Part shown: positions 16,013-24,235 of the stretch, piece by piece | Layout of the letters: each line of letters begins with the position of its first letter | Numbering within the stretch: position 1 is the first letter of the stretch | Source of the DNA: an uncultured Burkholderiales bacterium | GTDB taxonomy: Bacteria > Pseudomonadota > Gammaproteobacteria > Burkholderiales > Burkholderiaceae_C | Direction of reading: 5' to 3' | NCBI GenBank assembly: GCA_903932865.1 | Contig: CAIZHQ010000022.1 | Coordinates: 1 to 46,169, forward strand | DNA length: 46,169 bases | Position numbers and translations under genes: made by a program | Notes under the pieces: model-generated | What the model saw: only the letters and a program-made list of their open reading frames with translations | The model's database searches: none | Told to the model about the DNA's origin: nothing

Positions 16013-18733
16013 TTATTGGGCGCAGCGCTTGACCGCGCAAGGTGAATGCTGGCCGGTCTGCATGATTGAATGTCGATTTGACAAGCGAAGCGGTACAAAT
16101 CCCAACAACCCCATCAAACTGACCAACAAAATCATGGCCCACTCGCTCAGCGTCGGGATGGGGGCATTTTCAGTGACCAGGATTTCCGCCAAGCGCTCTT
16201 GCACATAGGCGGGCAGGTTGGCGGCGGTTTGACTGGCCACACCAAACAGCACCTGATTTTGCGCTGCAGTTGCTGTACCCGCTTTGTTCAAGGCCACCCA
16301 TTGGTCCAAGACCCTGGCCGCTGACACAACGGCGGGCGTGCTGCCGGCCAGGTTGGTGCTGTACGACGTGGGCACCACCGCCAAGTCGAGGCTGTTGCTG
16401 TTGTTGACGTTGTAAAACGCCAGCAACTGGGTCCCGCTGCTCAACTCTGCGGGTTGCGTCAGTGTGGCAAAGCGCCCAGAGATGCCGCCCGCGGCGGTGG
16501 CCATGCGAAACACATCGCCCAACACAGGCACGTAATTGGGGCTGTTAAAGCCTGGTTCACCCGCACTGAACAGGTTGGACAAACGCGGCGTTAAGGTGAC
16601 GCCCGAATTGATCGTCAACTGACCGCCCACATTCAAAAACGCGTAAAAACCTGTCGCGCCGACCGGCGTTGTGCTGCTCGATTGGACGGTGCCGGCAATG
16701 TCTTCTTGGTAGCTGGAGCCAGAAGTCAAGGCAAGGTTTTGCAGGATGGACAGGTAGCCTGGCGAGTTACCGGGTTTGATAACACCGCTGACGATCAGAT
16801 TGCCCGCAATCGTGCCGGTGCCCATCAGTGTTCCTGCAGAAGCCACAAACACATCTCCAGTGCCTGTGGGTGAGGCGCCAGCGACCACCAGCGTTCCGCC
16901 TGAAACCGTCGTGCCACCCGAGTAAGAGTTTGCACCAGACAAGACAATCGAGCTGGAACCGGTGCCGGTAAACGTTAGGCCCCCGCTGCCAGAAAACACG
17001 CCTGAGAGGATGGCCGAACCCGATGTCGGCGCTTGAATGGTACTGCCGCTGCCTGTGACTAAAATTGATGCGGAAGAAGAATTTCCGTTGCCTAAAACCA
17101 AGGTGCCGCCAGAAAGTACTGGACTGGCGTTGTTCCCCAAGCTGTTGAGAGAGATGAAAGAGCCAACGCCAACCGTGATGGTGGGGCCCGACGTCACGGT
17201 GATGGTGACCGTGGCCGTTGCAGCTGCATAGGTGCTGTCAGCGGCCTTGGTGACGGTGATCGTCACGGAGCCGGCAGACACACCGGTCACAACACCAGAT
17301 GCGTTGACGGATGCAACCGAGCTATCGGAACTGCTGTAGCTCAGAGCGCCCGTGCCGCTGCCTGCAGAACCCGCATTGGTCGTCGTGATGGTGGCGCTGG
17401 CACCCGTGCTGATGCTGGCTGCAGAGATGGAAGCCGCGATTGTTTGGCTGGCCAAATCCACCGTCAAAGAGTAGGACTGAGAGGCTTGTGCATTCACGCC
17501 CGTCACGGCCGCTTGTGTGGCGGTGATGGTCGTCGTGCCTGCGCTCACGGGAGTCACGACACCAGAGGCATTGACAGTCGCCACAGATGGATTGGAGCTG
17601 GAATAGCTGATAGCGCCGTAACTGCCGCCTGACAAAGAGGACGTGGCCGCATTGGTCAAAGAACCCAACATGGTCACTGAAGCCGAAGTGGGCGTCGTAA
17701 ATGTCAGTGTTGGAGTTGATGCAGCCCCATCAAAAACGACCGGCGCACCTGGGTCAACAATTACGCCGTCAACCGTCTGGTCGTTATCGCCCACACCACC
17801 GTCCTGAATGGTCAACGTGACACTCATTCGATCCGACGCAAACTCGGCTTGGTCGATCGGCATTTGGTACCAGTGATCTTGTGAGCAGGCTGCACCCGTG
17901 CAGCTGTAGCCATCTGGGCTTTTCCCATACTTCATGTAGACCGCACCTGCGGGGACTGCTGTCGTGTAATGGATCGTGACTGTTGCTGTAGAGCCTTGCG
18001 AACCACTGTTGAGTTGCAGGTTGGTCAAACCAAATGGAAGTGTGGCGCCAGCAGGCAGCGACATTGTGGGCGCGGTAAAGCTGACATCGCCCAGGACCCA
18101 ACCATTGTTGGACTCAGGTGCGGGAGATGACACACTGCCTTGCCCCGTACCGGTAGTGTTGCTCCAGTTGGCTGCGCAGCTGACAGGTGCTGCGTTGGTC
18201 TCAGTGCATGTCCAGTTGTATTGACCGGCAGCCGATGTCACGACCGATGCATCACTTGAATTACATAAATTTGCGGTTGGCAGAGTACTGAAAAACTGGT
18301 TCTCCGCAGTTCCACAAATACTCCCTCTGAGTCTGAGCACCAAATGCAGGGTGCTCTCTTTTTGGATGTTGTAATCCGACAGCGTTCGGTTATCTTCCAG
18401 TTGTTTGCCAGCAAAGATCAGACGCTGTTGATCCGGTGGTATGCCTTCTTTGTCCTGGATTTTTTGTTTGACGTTACTGATGGTTTCACTGTCCTCAACA
18501 TCCAGTGTGATGATTTTGCCTGTCAAAGTTTTAATGAAAATTTGCATCGCAAATGATGTTTGCGATGCAAAAAGAATCACCAGAGCCAAGCTCAGTTGTG
18601 CTAGTTTAATGAGCACTTTTTTTATGTGTTGCGCACTGTATCTTTCTGAATAAACCTTAGAAGATGTCTTGAAGATCATCCCGTTCTTGCTGGAGCTGAT
18701 ATTCAAGGCTTCGTTGTGCATGGTTTTTAACAT
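16013..18733 (-). CDS. Exported ubiquitin fused to an IPTL-CTERM surface scaffold
   Basis: About 906 residues from ATG 18733; TTG 18736 and ATGs at 18721 and 18679 are alternatives, none with a strong ribosome-binding site. Residues 1-62 form a long Sec signal with hydrophobic core [16 protein letters not shown] and an AxA-type site TSFA. The next residue is Met1 of a complete 76-residue ubiquitin (63-138). By eye 67 of 76 positions match human ubiquitin. All seven Lys and the Leu8/Ile44/His68/Val70 patch are kept, and the end is LRLRGS instead of LRLRGG. Then come a Cys-containing module (about 139-198), a choice-of-anchor U domain (about 199-344), Ig-like Big_2 repeats, an autotransporter-like passenger with a [10 protein letters not shown] unit, and the IPTL-CTERM (about 856-890), with an extra 20-residue tail. 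Likely surface-displayed or released. The gene lies 34 bp downstream of the SET-like gene. Its biological target is unknown. Confidence 0.95.
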   Translation of the reverse strand: MLKTMHNEALNISSSKNGMIFKTSSKVYSERYSAQHIKKVLIKLAQLSLALVILFASQTSFAMQIFIKTLTGKIITLDVEDSETISNVKQKIQDKEGIPPDQQRLIFAGKQLEDNRTLSDYNIQKESTLHLVLRLRGSICGTAENQFFSTLPTANLCNSSDASVVTSAAGQYNWTCTETNAAPVSCAANWSNTTGTGQGSVSSPAPESNNGWVLGDVSFTAPTMSLPAGATLPFGLTNLQLNSGSQGSTATVTIHYTTAVPAGAVYMKYGKSPDGYSCTGAACSQDHWYQMPIDQAEFASDRMSVTLTIQDGGVGDNDQTVDGVIVDPGAPVVFDGAASTPTLTFTTPTSASVTMLGSLTNAATSSLSGGSYGAISYSSSNPSVATVNASGVVTPVSAGTTTITATQAAVTGVNAQASQSYSLTVDLASQTIAASISAASISTGASATITTTNAGSAGSGTGALSYSSSDSSVASVNASGVVTGVSAGSVTITVTKAADSTYAAATATVTITVTSGPTITVGVGSFISLNSLGNNASPVLSGGTLVLGNGNSSSASILVTGSGSTIQAPTSGSAILSGVFSGSGGLTFTGTGSSSIVLSGANSYSGGTTVSGGTLVVAGASPTGTGDVFVASAGTLMGTGTIAGNLIVSGVIKPGNSPGYLSILQNLALTSGSSYQEDIAGTVQSSSTTPVGATGFYAFLNVGGQLTINSGVTLTPRLSNLFSAGEPGFNSPNYVPVLGDVFRMATAAGGISGRFATLTQPAELSSGTQLLAFYNVNNSNSLDLAVVPTSYSTNLAGSTPAVVSAARVLDQWVALNKAGTATAAQNQVLFGVASQTAANLPAYVQERLAEILVTENAPIPTLSEWAMILLVSLMGLLGFVPLRLSNRHSIMQTGQHSPCAVKRCAQ
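16109..16181 (-). repeat. IPTL-tail direct repeat, copy in the ubiquitin-fusion gene
   Basis: These 73 bp, encoding the IPTL-CTERM segment, match 19832-19904 at 68 positions by eye and lie in the same orientation. The two copies flank the ubiquitin-fusion and SET-like genes. Confidence 0.8.
18320..18547 (-). other. Ubiquitin-coding segment within the fusion gene
   Basis: The 76 codons encode ubiquitin with changes at positions 5 (V to I), 12 (T to I), 16 (E to D), 19 (P to D), 21 (D to E), 24 (E to S), 28 (A to Q), 47 (G to N) and 76 (G to S), relative to the human protein. The segment is visibly more AT-rich than the downstream scaffold, and Arg72 and Arg74 both use AGA. These features fit a foreign, eukaryote-derived origin, though it has had time to diverge at the nucleotide level. 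Confidence 0.95.
18542..18570. repeat. Perfect 12-bp inverted repeat at the signal-peptide/ubiquitin junction
   Basis: TTGCATCGCAAA and its exact reverse complement are separated by 5 bases. On the coding strand the hairpin spans the last codons of the signal peptide and the first two of ubiquitin ([10 protein letters not shown]). It could be a structure that affects translation or export timing, or a scar of the joining event. Confidence 0.8.
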
Positions 18734-18767
18734 CAATCAATTTCAAATTTTTGGGGGGCTCAACGAT

Positions 18768-19763
18768 TCAGCCGATGGTCGTCAATTGAAATGAAGCGAC
18801 CTTCTCAAGGCTTTTGGCCATTGCACTGGGATGGCAGCGGCAGGCCTGGATAAGTTCTTTCAATACCTGTCGGTTGTGTTCAATGAGGCCATCAAACAAG
18901 GCCTGTGAAACGGCTTCAGGCACATTTTGAGTGGCCATCAGAGAGGCAAACGTTTTTCTGGGCTGGGAAGGGTGAGTTTTGTTCGCAATTTCAACAAAAC
19001 TCAGGTTCATCTGAGCCCTGTCCTTGGTTAATTTCGGAATTCGGATCGTGCCAAGAATGTCCGCCAGATGGTCATTTCGGGCGATGGTGAGTGTGCCCAC
19101 AGCAGGAACGTCTACGGTCACTTCACATGACAAGGCCGCAGGGGCCGGCGTGGCAAAGTGGTAATTGATAAAGAAATGAAACGAATCCAGATGGCTGTGG
19201 TAACGGGCCAAAATCTCATCCTTGACGACCCCTTTCACCGTCACACCATCACCCACCAAGTAAGGCAGGCCGTCTGGAGCGTGGTTGATCAACTCGACCA
19301 TCGGCATCAGCCTCGATCCCGATTTGAAGCCGATTTGACGGGCGATGAAATACTTTTGCAGGCAGTATTTTGCGGTTGGCTTTTGTCTTAACTCTTCAGC
19401 GCCACCCAGAATGTGAAGAAAGTTTTTTAATTGAGGAGGTAAGGCTTGCAAATCGCGTTGATGCTCTGTGGCGGACTTCAATCCGCCATTCCCCCATCCG
19501 AAAAATTGATGGTATTGCTCAAAAAATGCAACGGCTTTGGCACTGAGTAACGTGTGAGATTTGGCAGCTATTCGGATGCTGCCAGCCTCGTCAAGCTCAA
19601 CCCATTGCGGTGCCACCAGAAGTCGCTCAGGAACATGGAGTCGAACAGGCAATCTAGGATTGATGGCGAATAAACCACTCCCATGTGTGCCTTGGCGCCT
19701 AGTGAGGTTCTCGGCAACGCCGCCCAGAGACCTCAATTTCGTCAAGATTTCGTGAAATTCCAA
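18768..19763 (-). CDS. Putative SET-domain (Rubisco-LSMT-like) methyltransferase
   Basis: A 331-residue protein starting at TTG with an AAGG ribosome-binding site 7 bp upstream; no ATG is available after the upstream in-frame stop. The pattern fits SET lysine methyltransferases: an early GSGLFAINP segment, then the NH motif in MPMVELINHAPDG (Asn about 160), a VKDEILARYHSHLDSF segment at the place of the usual GEEI..YG..SN, and INYHFA near the YGF position. The C-terminal third is helical, like the substrate-binding half of LSMT-type enzymes. The match is by eye and the catalytic Tyr/Gly residues deviate, so activity is uncertain. It immediately precedes the ubiquitin-fusion gene and is probably co-transcribed with it. 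Possible role: methylating a protein partner; not established. Confidence 0.5.
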   Translation of the reverse strand: MEFHEILTKLRSLGGVAENLTRRQGTHGSGLFAINPRLPVRLHVPERLLVAPQWVELDEAGSIRIAAKSHTLLSAKAVAFFEQYHQFFGWGNGGLKSATEHQRDLQALPPQLKNFLHILGGAEELRQKPTAKYCLQKYFIARQIGFKSGSRLMPMVELINHAPDGLPYLVGDGVTVKGVVKDEILARYHSHLDSFHFFINYHFATPAPAALSCEVTVDVPAVGTLTIARNDHLADILGTIRIPKLTKDRAQMNLSFVEIANKTHPSQPRKTFASLMATQNVPEAVSQALFDGLIEHNRQVLKELIQACRCHPSAMAKSLEKVASFQLTTIG

Positions 19764-19802
19764 TGTCTTACCTTGTTTGGCGTTGGGAGTCTAGGCTGGC
19801 GC

Positions 19803-20123
19803 GCATGACGCCTGCGCACCAACTCCAGCATCCCCATCAAGCTGACCAACAAAATCATGGCCCACTCGATCAGCGTCGGGATAGGGGCGTTGTCAGTGAC
19901 CAGGTCTGGTCTTTGCGTATGGTTGCGCGAATGTCACAAAGGCCGCTTCACCGAGCACGCCACTCGCTTCAGGTACTTGAGCCGCTTGTGTGATGCCTAA
20001 GTTCAAAGGCACGCACTGCGCTGGCTTTGAGCAATGATCGTGCCTCGGGGCGATACAGCGACTTTGACGCCAGAGCTCAACAAGGGGCTGACCCGCTTGC
20101 TCAAGCTGTTTCATTGAAGGCAT
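19803..20123 (-). pseudogene. Remnant of another IPTL-CTERM gene
   Basis: On the minus strand, 19803-19906 encodes [20 protein letters not shown] followed by a hydrophobic stretch and RRRHAR, a complete IPTL-CTERM. The region upstream (about 19907-20123) is open in a different frame (…AAFVTFAQPYAKTR), so a frameshift separates it from the tail. The rest of the gene is missing. It lies 40 bp upstream of the SET-like gene start. Confidence 0.7.
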
Positions 20124-20500
20124 GGTGGACCCAAATAGGAATTAAGAAAACGGACAACAATTTAACAGTCGCCCTCTCGAGATTCCACACGAAAGATCAT
20201 GGAAACACACAGATACTCACAACCGATTGGCGTTTGGTGTTGAGTGGCTGCGAATGCTCACCGTGCGGTCTTGACACCCATGATGAAGAAGGCGCGATCC
20301 TCTCCCCCATTGGCAAAGCCTTGTTTGACGGCAATTGGGTGATGAGATGGCCAGTCTGTTCAGGGCGAAAAGAGCCGTAAATTAGACAGGCCGACGTTAC
20401 GGGGATAAGGGGTCAAGACCATTTGACCCGATGTAGTCATGAAGAAAGCATTAAACCTTTTTGTTTATTGCTTTCATCAGGGCTTCACAGACCAACAAAT
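20124..20500. other. Intergenic stretch, no gene recognised
   Basis: No frame here has a start, length or composition that supports a gene. Bases 20449-20475 contain GAAAGCA and TGCTTTC as an imperfect hairpin around an AT-rich loop, possibly a weak terminator. No mobile-element motif was seen. Confidence 0.4.
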
Positions 20501-20502
20501 TT

Positions 20503-20518
20503 TGGGCCAAACGGCCCA
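20503..20518 (-). terminator. Rho-independent terminator of the oligopeptidase gene
   Basis: TGGGCC and GGCCCA pair around a 4-base loop right after the stop codon, with an A run on one side and a T run on the other. It should stop the leftward prlC transcript and could work in both directions. Confidence 0.75.
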
Positions 20519-20522
20519 TTTT

Positions 20523-22562
20523 TCATGCGGCCACCATGCCTTGGTGCCGAAGCAAGGCGTCTAGGCTCGGCTCGCGGCCCCGGAAGGCTTTGAAGGATTC
20601 GAGGGCCGGGCGGCTGCCGCCTGCTTCCAGGATGGCCTGGCGGTACAGGCGCCCGGTTTCCACGCTGGGCGTGCCGTCGGCGGCGGCGGTTTCTTCAAAG
20701 GCCGCATAGGCATCGGCGCTCAGCACTTCGGCCCATTTGTAACTGTAATAGCCCGCCGCATACCCGCCTGCAAAGATGTGGCTGAAGGTGTGGGCCATGC
20801 GGTTGAAGGCGGGCGGGCGCATCACAGCCACTTCTTGACGCACCTGCTGCAACAGCGGCATGAAGTCTTGCGCCGGGTCGTGCTCGGAATGCACCAGCAT
20901 GTCGAACAGCGAAAACTCGATTTGGCGCAGGGTTTGCAAGCCGCTTTGAAAGTTCTTGGCGGCCAACATCTTGTCGAACAGCGCACGCGGCAGGGGCTCG
21001 CCGGTTTCCACATGGGCTGTCATGTGGCGCAGCACCGACCATTCCCAGCAGAAGTTTTCCATGAACTGGCTGGGCAACTCGACCGCGTCCCACTCCACAC
21101 CGCTGATGCCTGAGACATCACGCTCGTTCACTTGCGTGAGCATGTGGTGCAGGCCGTGGCCAAACTCGTGGAAGAGGGTGATCACGTCGTCGTGCGTGAG
21201 CAATGCGGGTTGACCGTTCACGCCTTCGGCGAAATTACACACCAGGTGCGCCACGGGGGTTTGCAGCACGCCGGTGTCGGGGCGCTGCCAGCGCCCGCGC
21301 ACATCGTCCATCCAGGCACCGCCGCGTTTGCCTGCGCGGGCGGGTGGGTCCAGGTAGAACTGGCCCACGAGTTGGCCTTCGCGTTCGATGCGGTAAAAAC
21401 CCACGGCGGGGTGCCAGACCGGGGCCTGGTCGGCTCGGATGCTGACTTCGAACAGGGTTTCAATGATCTTGAACAGCCCGGCCAGCACTTTGGGCGCGGT
21501 GAAGTATTGCTTGACCTCTTGCTCGCTGAAGCTGTAGCGCGCTTCCTTGAGTTTTTCGCTGAGGTAAGGCACGTCCCAGGCGTTCAGTGGGCCAGTGATG
21601 CCCAGCGCGTTGGCCGCGAATTCGCGCAAATCGGCGAGGTCTTTTTCTGCAAAGGGACGTGCTTTAAAAGCCAGATCGCGCAAGAAGGTGATGACTTTTT
21701 CGGGCGACTCGGCCATCTTGGGCACGACCGACACTTGGGCGTAGTTGTCAAAACCCAGCAGGCGGGCTTCTTCCTGGCGCAGGGCCAGGATTTCTTGCAT
21801 CAAGGGGGTGTTGTCGAAATGTTGGGTGGCTTCAGGGGCTTGGTCCGAGGCGCGGGTGACGTGGGCTTTGTAGAGTTGCTCACGCAAAGCGCCGCTATCG
21901 GCAAACTGCATCACGGGCAGGTAGACCGGCATTTTCAGGCTCAAGCGGTGGCCATCTTGGCCGTCTTTTAGGGCGGCAGCGTGGGTGGCCTGCAGCACAT
22001 CGGCGGGCACGCCTTGCAACTGGTCTTCGCTCACGTACAGCGCAAATTTGTCGGTCGCGTCCAGCGTGTTTTCGCTGAATTTTTGGGTGATTTCGGCCAG
22101 CCGCTCCTGGATCGCCGCGTAGCGCTCTTTGGCGGCGCCCTGCAGCTCGGCACCGCCCAGAACAAAGCCGCGCAAGGCATTTTTTCGGGATTGCGTTTGC
22201 TCGGCATTGAGGCTGGCGGCGTCAATGGCCTTGTATTTGGCGTACAGGCGTTCGTCGCTGCCCAAGCGTGTCCAGAATTCGGTCACGCGGGGAAGGGCGG
22301 CGTTGTAAGCGGCGCGCAATTCGGGGGTGTCGGCCACGCTGTTGAGGTGACTGACCGCGCCCCAGGCCATGCCCAGCCGCTCGGTGCTCACGTCCAAGGT
22401 CCGGGCGATGGCGTTCCACTCGGCTGGAAAGTCGGCGGTGGTCACCGTCTCCAGCGCCGTTTCCGCGGCGCTCAGCAGTATGTCCAGCGCCGGGGCCACA
22501 TGCTCTGGCGAGATGCGGTCAAACAGGGGCAGGCCAGTGGTGTTGAGCAAGGGATTGGTCAT
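20523..22562 (-). CDS. prlC: Oligopeptidase A, M3 family metallopeptidase
   Basis: A 679-residue cytosolic zinc endopeptidase that degrades short peptides and cleaved signal peptides. The zinc site is clear: LFHEFGHGLHHML (HEFGH, about residues 465-469), with the third ligand Glu in SQFMENFCWEW about 26 residues later. The N-terminal start TNPLLNTTGLPLFDRI and the C-terminal YKWAEVLSADAYAAF segment, whose Tyr residues assist catalysis, are typical. Length matches the E. coli enzyme. It is followed by a terminator and lies 78 bp downstream of folD, with which it may be co-transcribed. Confidence 0.96.
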   Translation of the reverse strand: MTNPLLNTTGLPLFDRISPEHVAPALDILLSAAETALETVTTADFPAEWNAIARTLDVSTERLGMAWGAVSHLNSVADTPELRAAYNAALPRVTEFWTRLGSDERLYAKYKAIDAASLNAEQTQSRKNALRGFVLGGAELQGAAKERYAAIQERLAEITQKFSENTLDATDKFALYVSEDQLQGVPADVLQATHAAALKDGQDGHRLSLKMPVYLPVMQFADSGALREQLYKAHVTRASDQAPEATQHFDNTPLMQEILALRQEEARLLGFDNYAQVSVVPKMAESPEKVITFLRDLAFKARPFAEKDLADLREFAANALGITGPLNAWDVPYLSEKLKEARYSFSEQEVKQYFTAPKVLAGLFKIIETLFEVSIRADQAPVWHPAVGFYRIEREGQLVGQFYLDPPARAGKRGGAWMDDVRGRWQRPDTGVLQTPVAHLVCNFAEGVNGQPALLTHDDVITLFHEFGHGLHHMLTQVNERDVSGISGVEWDAVELPSQFMENFCWEWSVLRHMTAHVETGEPLPRALFDKMLAAKNFQSGLQTLRQIEFSLFDMLVHSEHDPAQDFMPLLQQVRQEVAVMRPPAFNRMAHTFSHIFAGGYAAGYYSYKWAEVLSADAYAAFEETAAADGTPSVETGRLYRQAILEAGGSRPALESFKAFRGREPSLDALLRHQGMVAA

Positions 22563-22639
22563 GTCGGGTCCTTTGGTGGGGTGATCAAGGATGGCGGTTG
22601 GGAGTCATGGAGGCCGGGTCATGCCCGGGATGACTTGTT

Positions 22640-23494
22640 TCATGACTTGGTGGTGCGCTCTGCAGCTTCAAGTGTGTTGACCAGCAGCATGGTGATGGTC
22701 ATGGGGCCGACGCCGCCGGGTACGGGGGTGATGTGGCTGGCGACTTGTTTCACGCCTTCAAAGTCCACGTCGCCGCACAGCTTGCCTTCGTCGTTGCGGT
22801 TCATGCCCACATCGAGCACCACCGCGCCGGGTTTGACCATGTCGGCCGTGAGCACATTGCGCTTGCCCACGGCCGCCACGATCACGTCGGCTTGCAAGGT
22901 CATGGCCTTCAGGTCAGGGGTGGCGCTGTGGCAAATGGTCACGGTGGCGTTTTGTTGCAAAAGCATCAGCGCCATGGGCTTGCCCACGATGTTGCTGCGG
23001 CCAATGACCACGGCGTGTTTGCCGCGCAGGTCGTAGCCAATGCTTTGCAGCATCTTCATGCAGCCATAAGGTGTGCAGGGCCAAAACCCGGGCATGCCGG
23101 TCATCAAGGCCCCGGCGCTGGCGATGTGAAAACCGTCCACGTCTTTGGCGGGGCTGATGGCTTCAATGACCTTTTGGGCATCGATGTGTGCGGGCAAGGG
23201 CAGCTGCACCAGGATGCCGTGGATGCTGGGGTCATGGTTGAGCGCTTCGACGCGGGCCAGCAAGTCGGATTCGGTCATTGCCGCTTCGTATTTCTCGAGC
23301 ACCGAATGCAGTCCGCTGTCTTCGCAGGCCTTGACCTTGTTGCGCACATAAACCTGGCTGGCTGGATTGTCCCCCACCAGCACCACGGCCAGACCTGGTG
23401 TCACGCCTTTGGCTTTCAGGGCTTGTGCGCGAAGGGCGACTTCGGTGCGCAGTTGTTTGGAAAGCTGGTTGCCGTCGATCAATTGGGCGGTCAT
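22640..23494 (-). CDS. folD: Bifunctional methylenetetrahydrofolate dehydrogenase/cyclohydrolase
   Basis: A 284-residue enzyme of one-carbon metabolism that interconverts 5,10-methylene-THF and 10-formyl-THF using NADP. Visible motifs are [13 protein letters not shown] with the catalytic Lys, [51 protein letters not shown] (nucleotide binding) and the end [15 protein letters not shown]. The frame is open to a TTG at 23530, but MTAQLIDG at 23494 is the standard FolD start. It is separated from the upstream regulator gene by a terminator, so it probably has its own promoter. Confidence 0.97.
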   Translation of the reverse strand: MTAQLIDGNQLSKQLRTEVALRAQALKAKGVTPGLAVVLVGDNPASQVYVRNKVKACEDSGLHSVLEKYEAAMTESDLLARVEALNHDPSIHGILVQLPLPAHIDAQKVIEAISPAKDVDGFHIASAGALMTGMPGFWPCTPYGCMKMLQSIGYDLRGKHAVVIGRSNIVGKPMALMLLQQNATVTICHSATPDLKAMTLQADVIVAAVGKRNVLTADMVKPGAVVLDVGMNRNDEGKLCGDVDFEGVKQVASHITPVPGGVGPMTITMLLVNTLEAAERTTKS

Positions 23495-23529
23495 GTCTGC
23501 GTTTATCAAAGGGTCAGAGGGAAAATGCA

Positions 23530-23554
23530 AAACGCCCGGCGGGTGCGGGCGTTT
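23530..23554 (-). terminator. Rho-independent terminator after the response-regulator gene
   Basis: A 9-bp perfect stem AAACGCCCG/CGGGCGTTT with a 7-base loop, 17 bp after the stop of the FixJ-type gene. It separates the two-component operon from folD. Confidence 0.8.
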
Positions 23555-23571
23555 GGGTCGGGGGTGTTGAA

Positions 23572-24198
23572 TCAGGCCTTGGGTGCGTTTTGCCCCAGAG
23601 CGATCTTGAGCAAATCGGCCACGGTGTTGGCATTGAGCTTTTCCATGATGTTGGCGCGGTGCGCTTCCACGGTCTTGATGCTGATGCCCAGATCGTCAGC
23701 GATCTGCTTGTTCAGTCGACCTGCGACGATGCGTTCGAGCACTTGGGCTTCGCGGCCCGTCAGTTTGGACAGCAGGGCATCGCGACTGGCTGCTTGTTGG
23801 TAGCCTGCAAACGCCTCGCGGGCTTCGTCCAGCATGCGCTCGACCAAGCCCAGCAATTCCTCTTCCTTGAAAGGTTTCTGGATGAAGTCCATCGCACCTT
23901 TTTTCATGGTCGTGACCGCCATGGGCACATCGCCATGGCCCGTGATGAACACTATGGGCAGGGGGGATTTGCGCTCGATCAGGCGGTCTTGCAATTCCAG
24001 ACCGGTCATGCCGCCCATACGGATGTCGGCGATCAGACAGGCCACTTCACGCGGGTCGTAGCGACTGATGAAGGATTCAGCACTGTCAAAACAACGCACC
24101 CGGTAATCCTTGCCTTCGAGCAACCACTGCAAGGAATCCCGAACCGCTTCGTCGTCATCGACAACATAAACCGTGCCCTTTTTTGGTATCAAACTCAT
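23572..24198 (-). CDS. FixJ/NarL-type response regulator
   Basis: A 208-residue regulator. The receiver domain (about 1-125) has [14 protein letters not shown] (acidic pocket), the phosphorylatable Asp about 58 in [17 protein letters not shown] and the Lys in [11 protein letters not shown]. The C-terminal LuxR-type helix-turn-helix is [36 protein letters not shown], read here as [15 protein letters not shown] and [19 protein letters not shown]. Its gene follows the sensor kinase gene by 37 bp, so the two form a pair. Targets are unknown; the neighbouring pyruvate dehydrogenase operon is a candidate. Confidence 0.95.
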   Translation of the reverse strand: MSLIPKKGTVYVVDDDEAVRDSLQWLLEGKDYRVRCFDSAESFISRYDPREVACLIADIRMGGMTGLELQDRLIERKSPLPIVFITGHGDVPMAVTTMKKGAMDFIQKPFKEEELLGLVERMLDEAREAFAGYQQAASRDALLSKLTGREAQVLERIVAGRLNKQIADDLGISIKTVEAHRANIMEKLNANTVADLLKIALGQNAPKA

Positions 24199-24235
24199 TC
24201 GCTTACCCCAGTGGTTTGTTGTAGGTTCAGTCGCC

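Noticed and set aside
15494..20123. A bacterial ubiquitin conjugation (Bil-like or E1/E2/JAMM) operon around the ubiquitin gene
   Set aside because: No E1, E2, RING or JAMM-type protein is encoded nearby, the ubiquitin is exported, and it lacks the terminal Gly-Gly.
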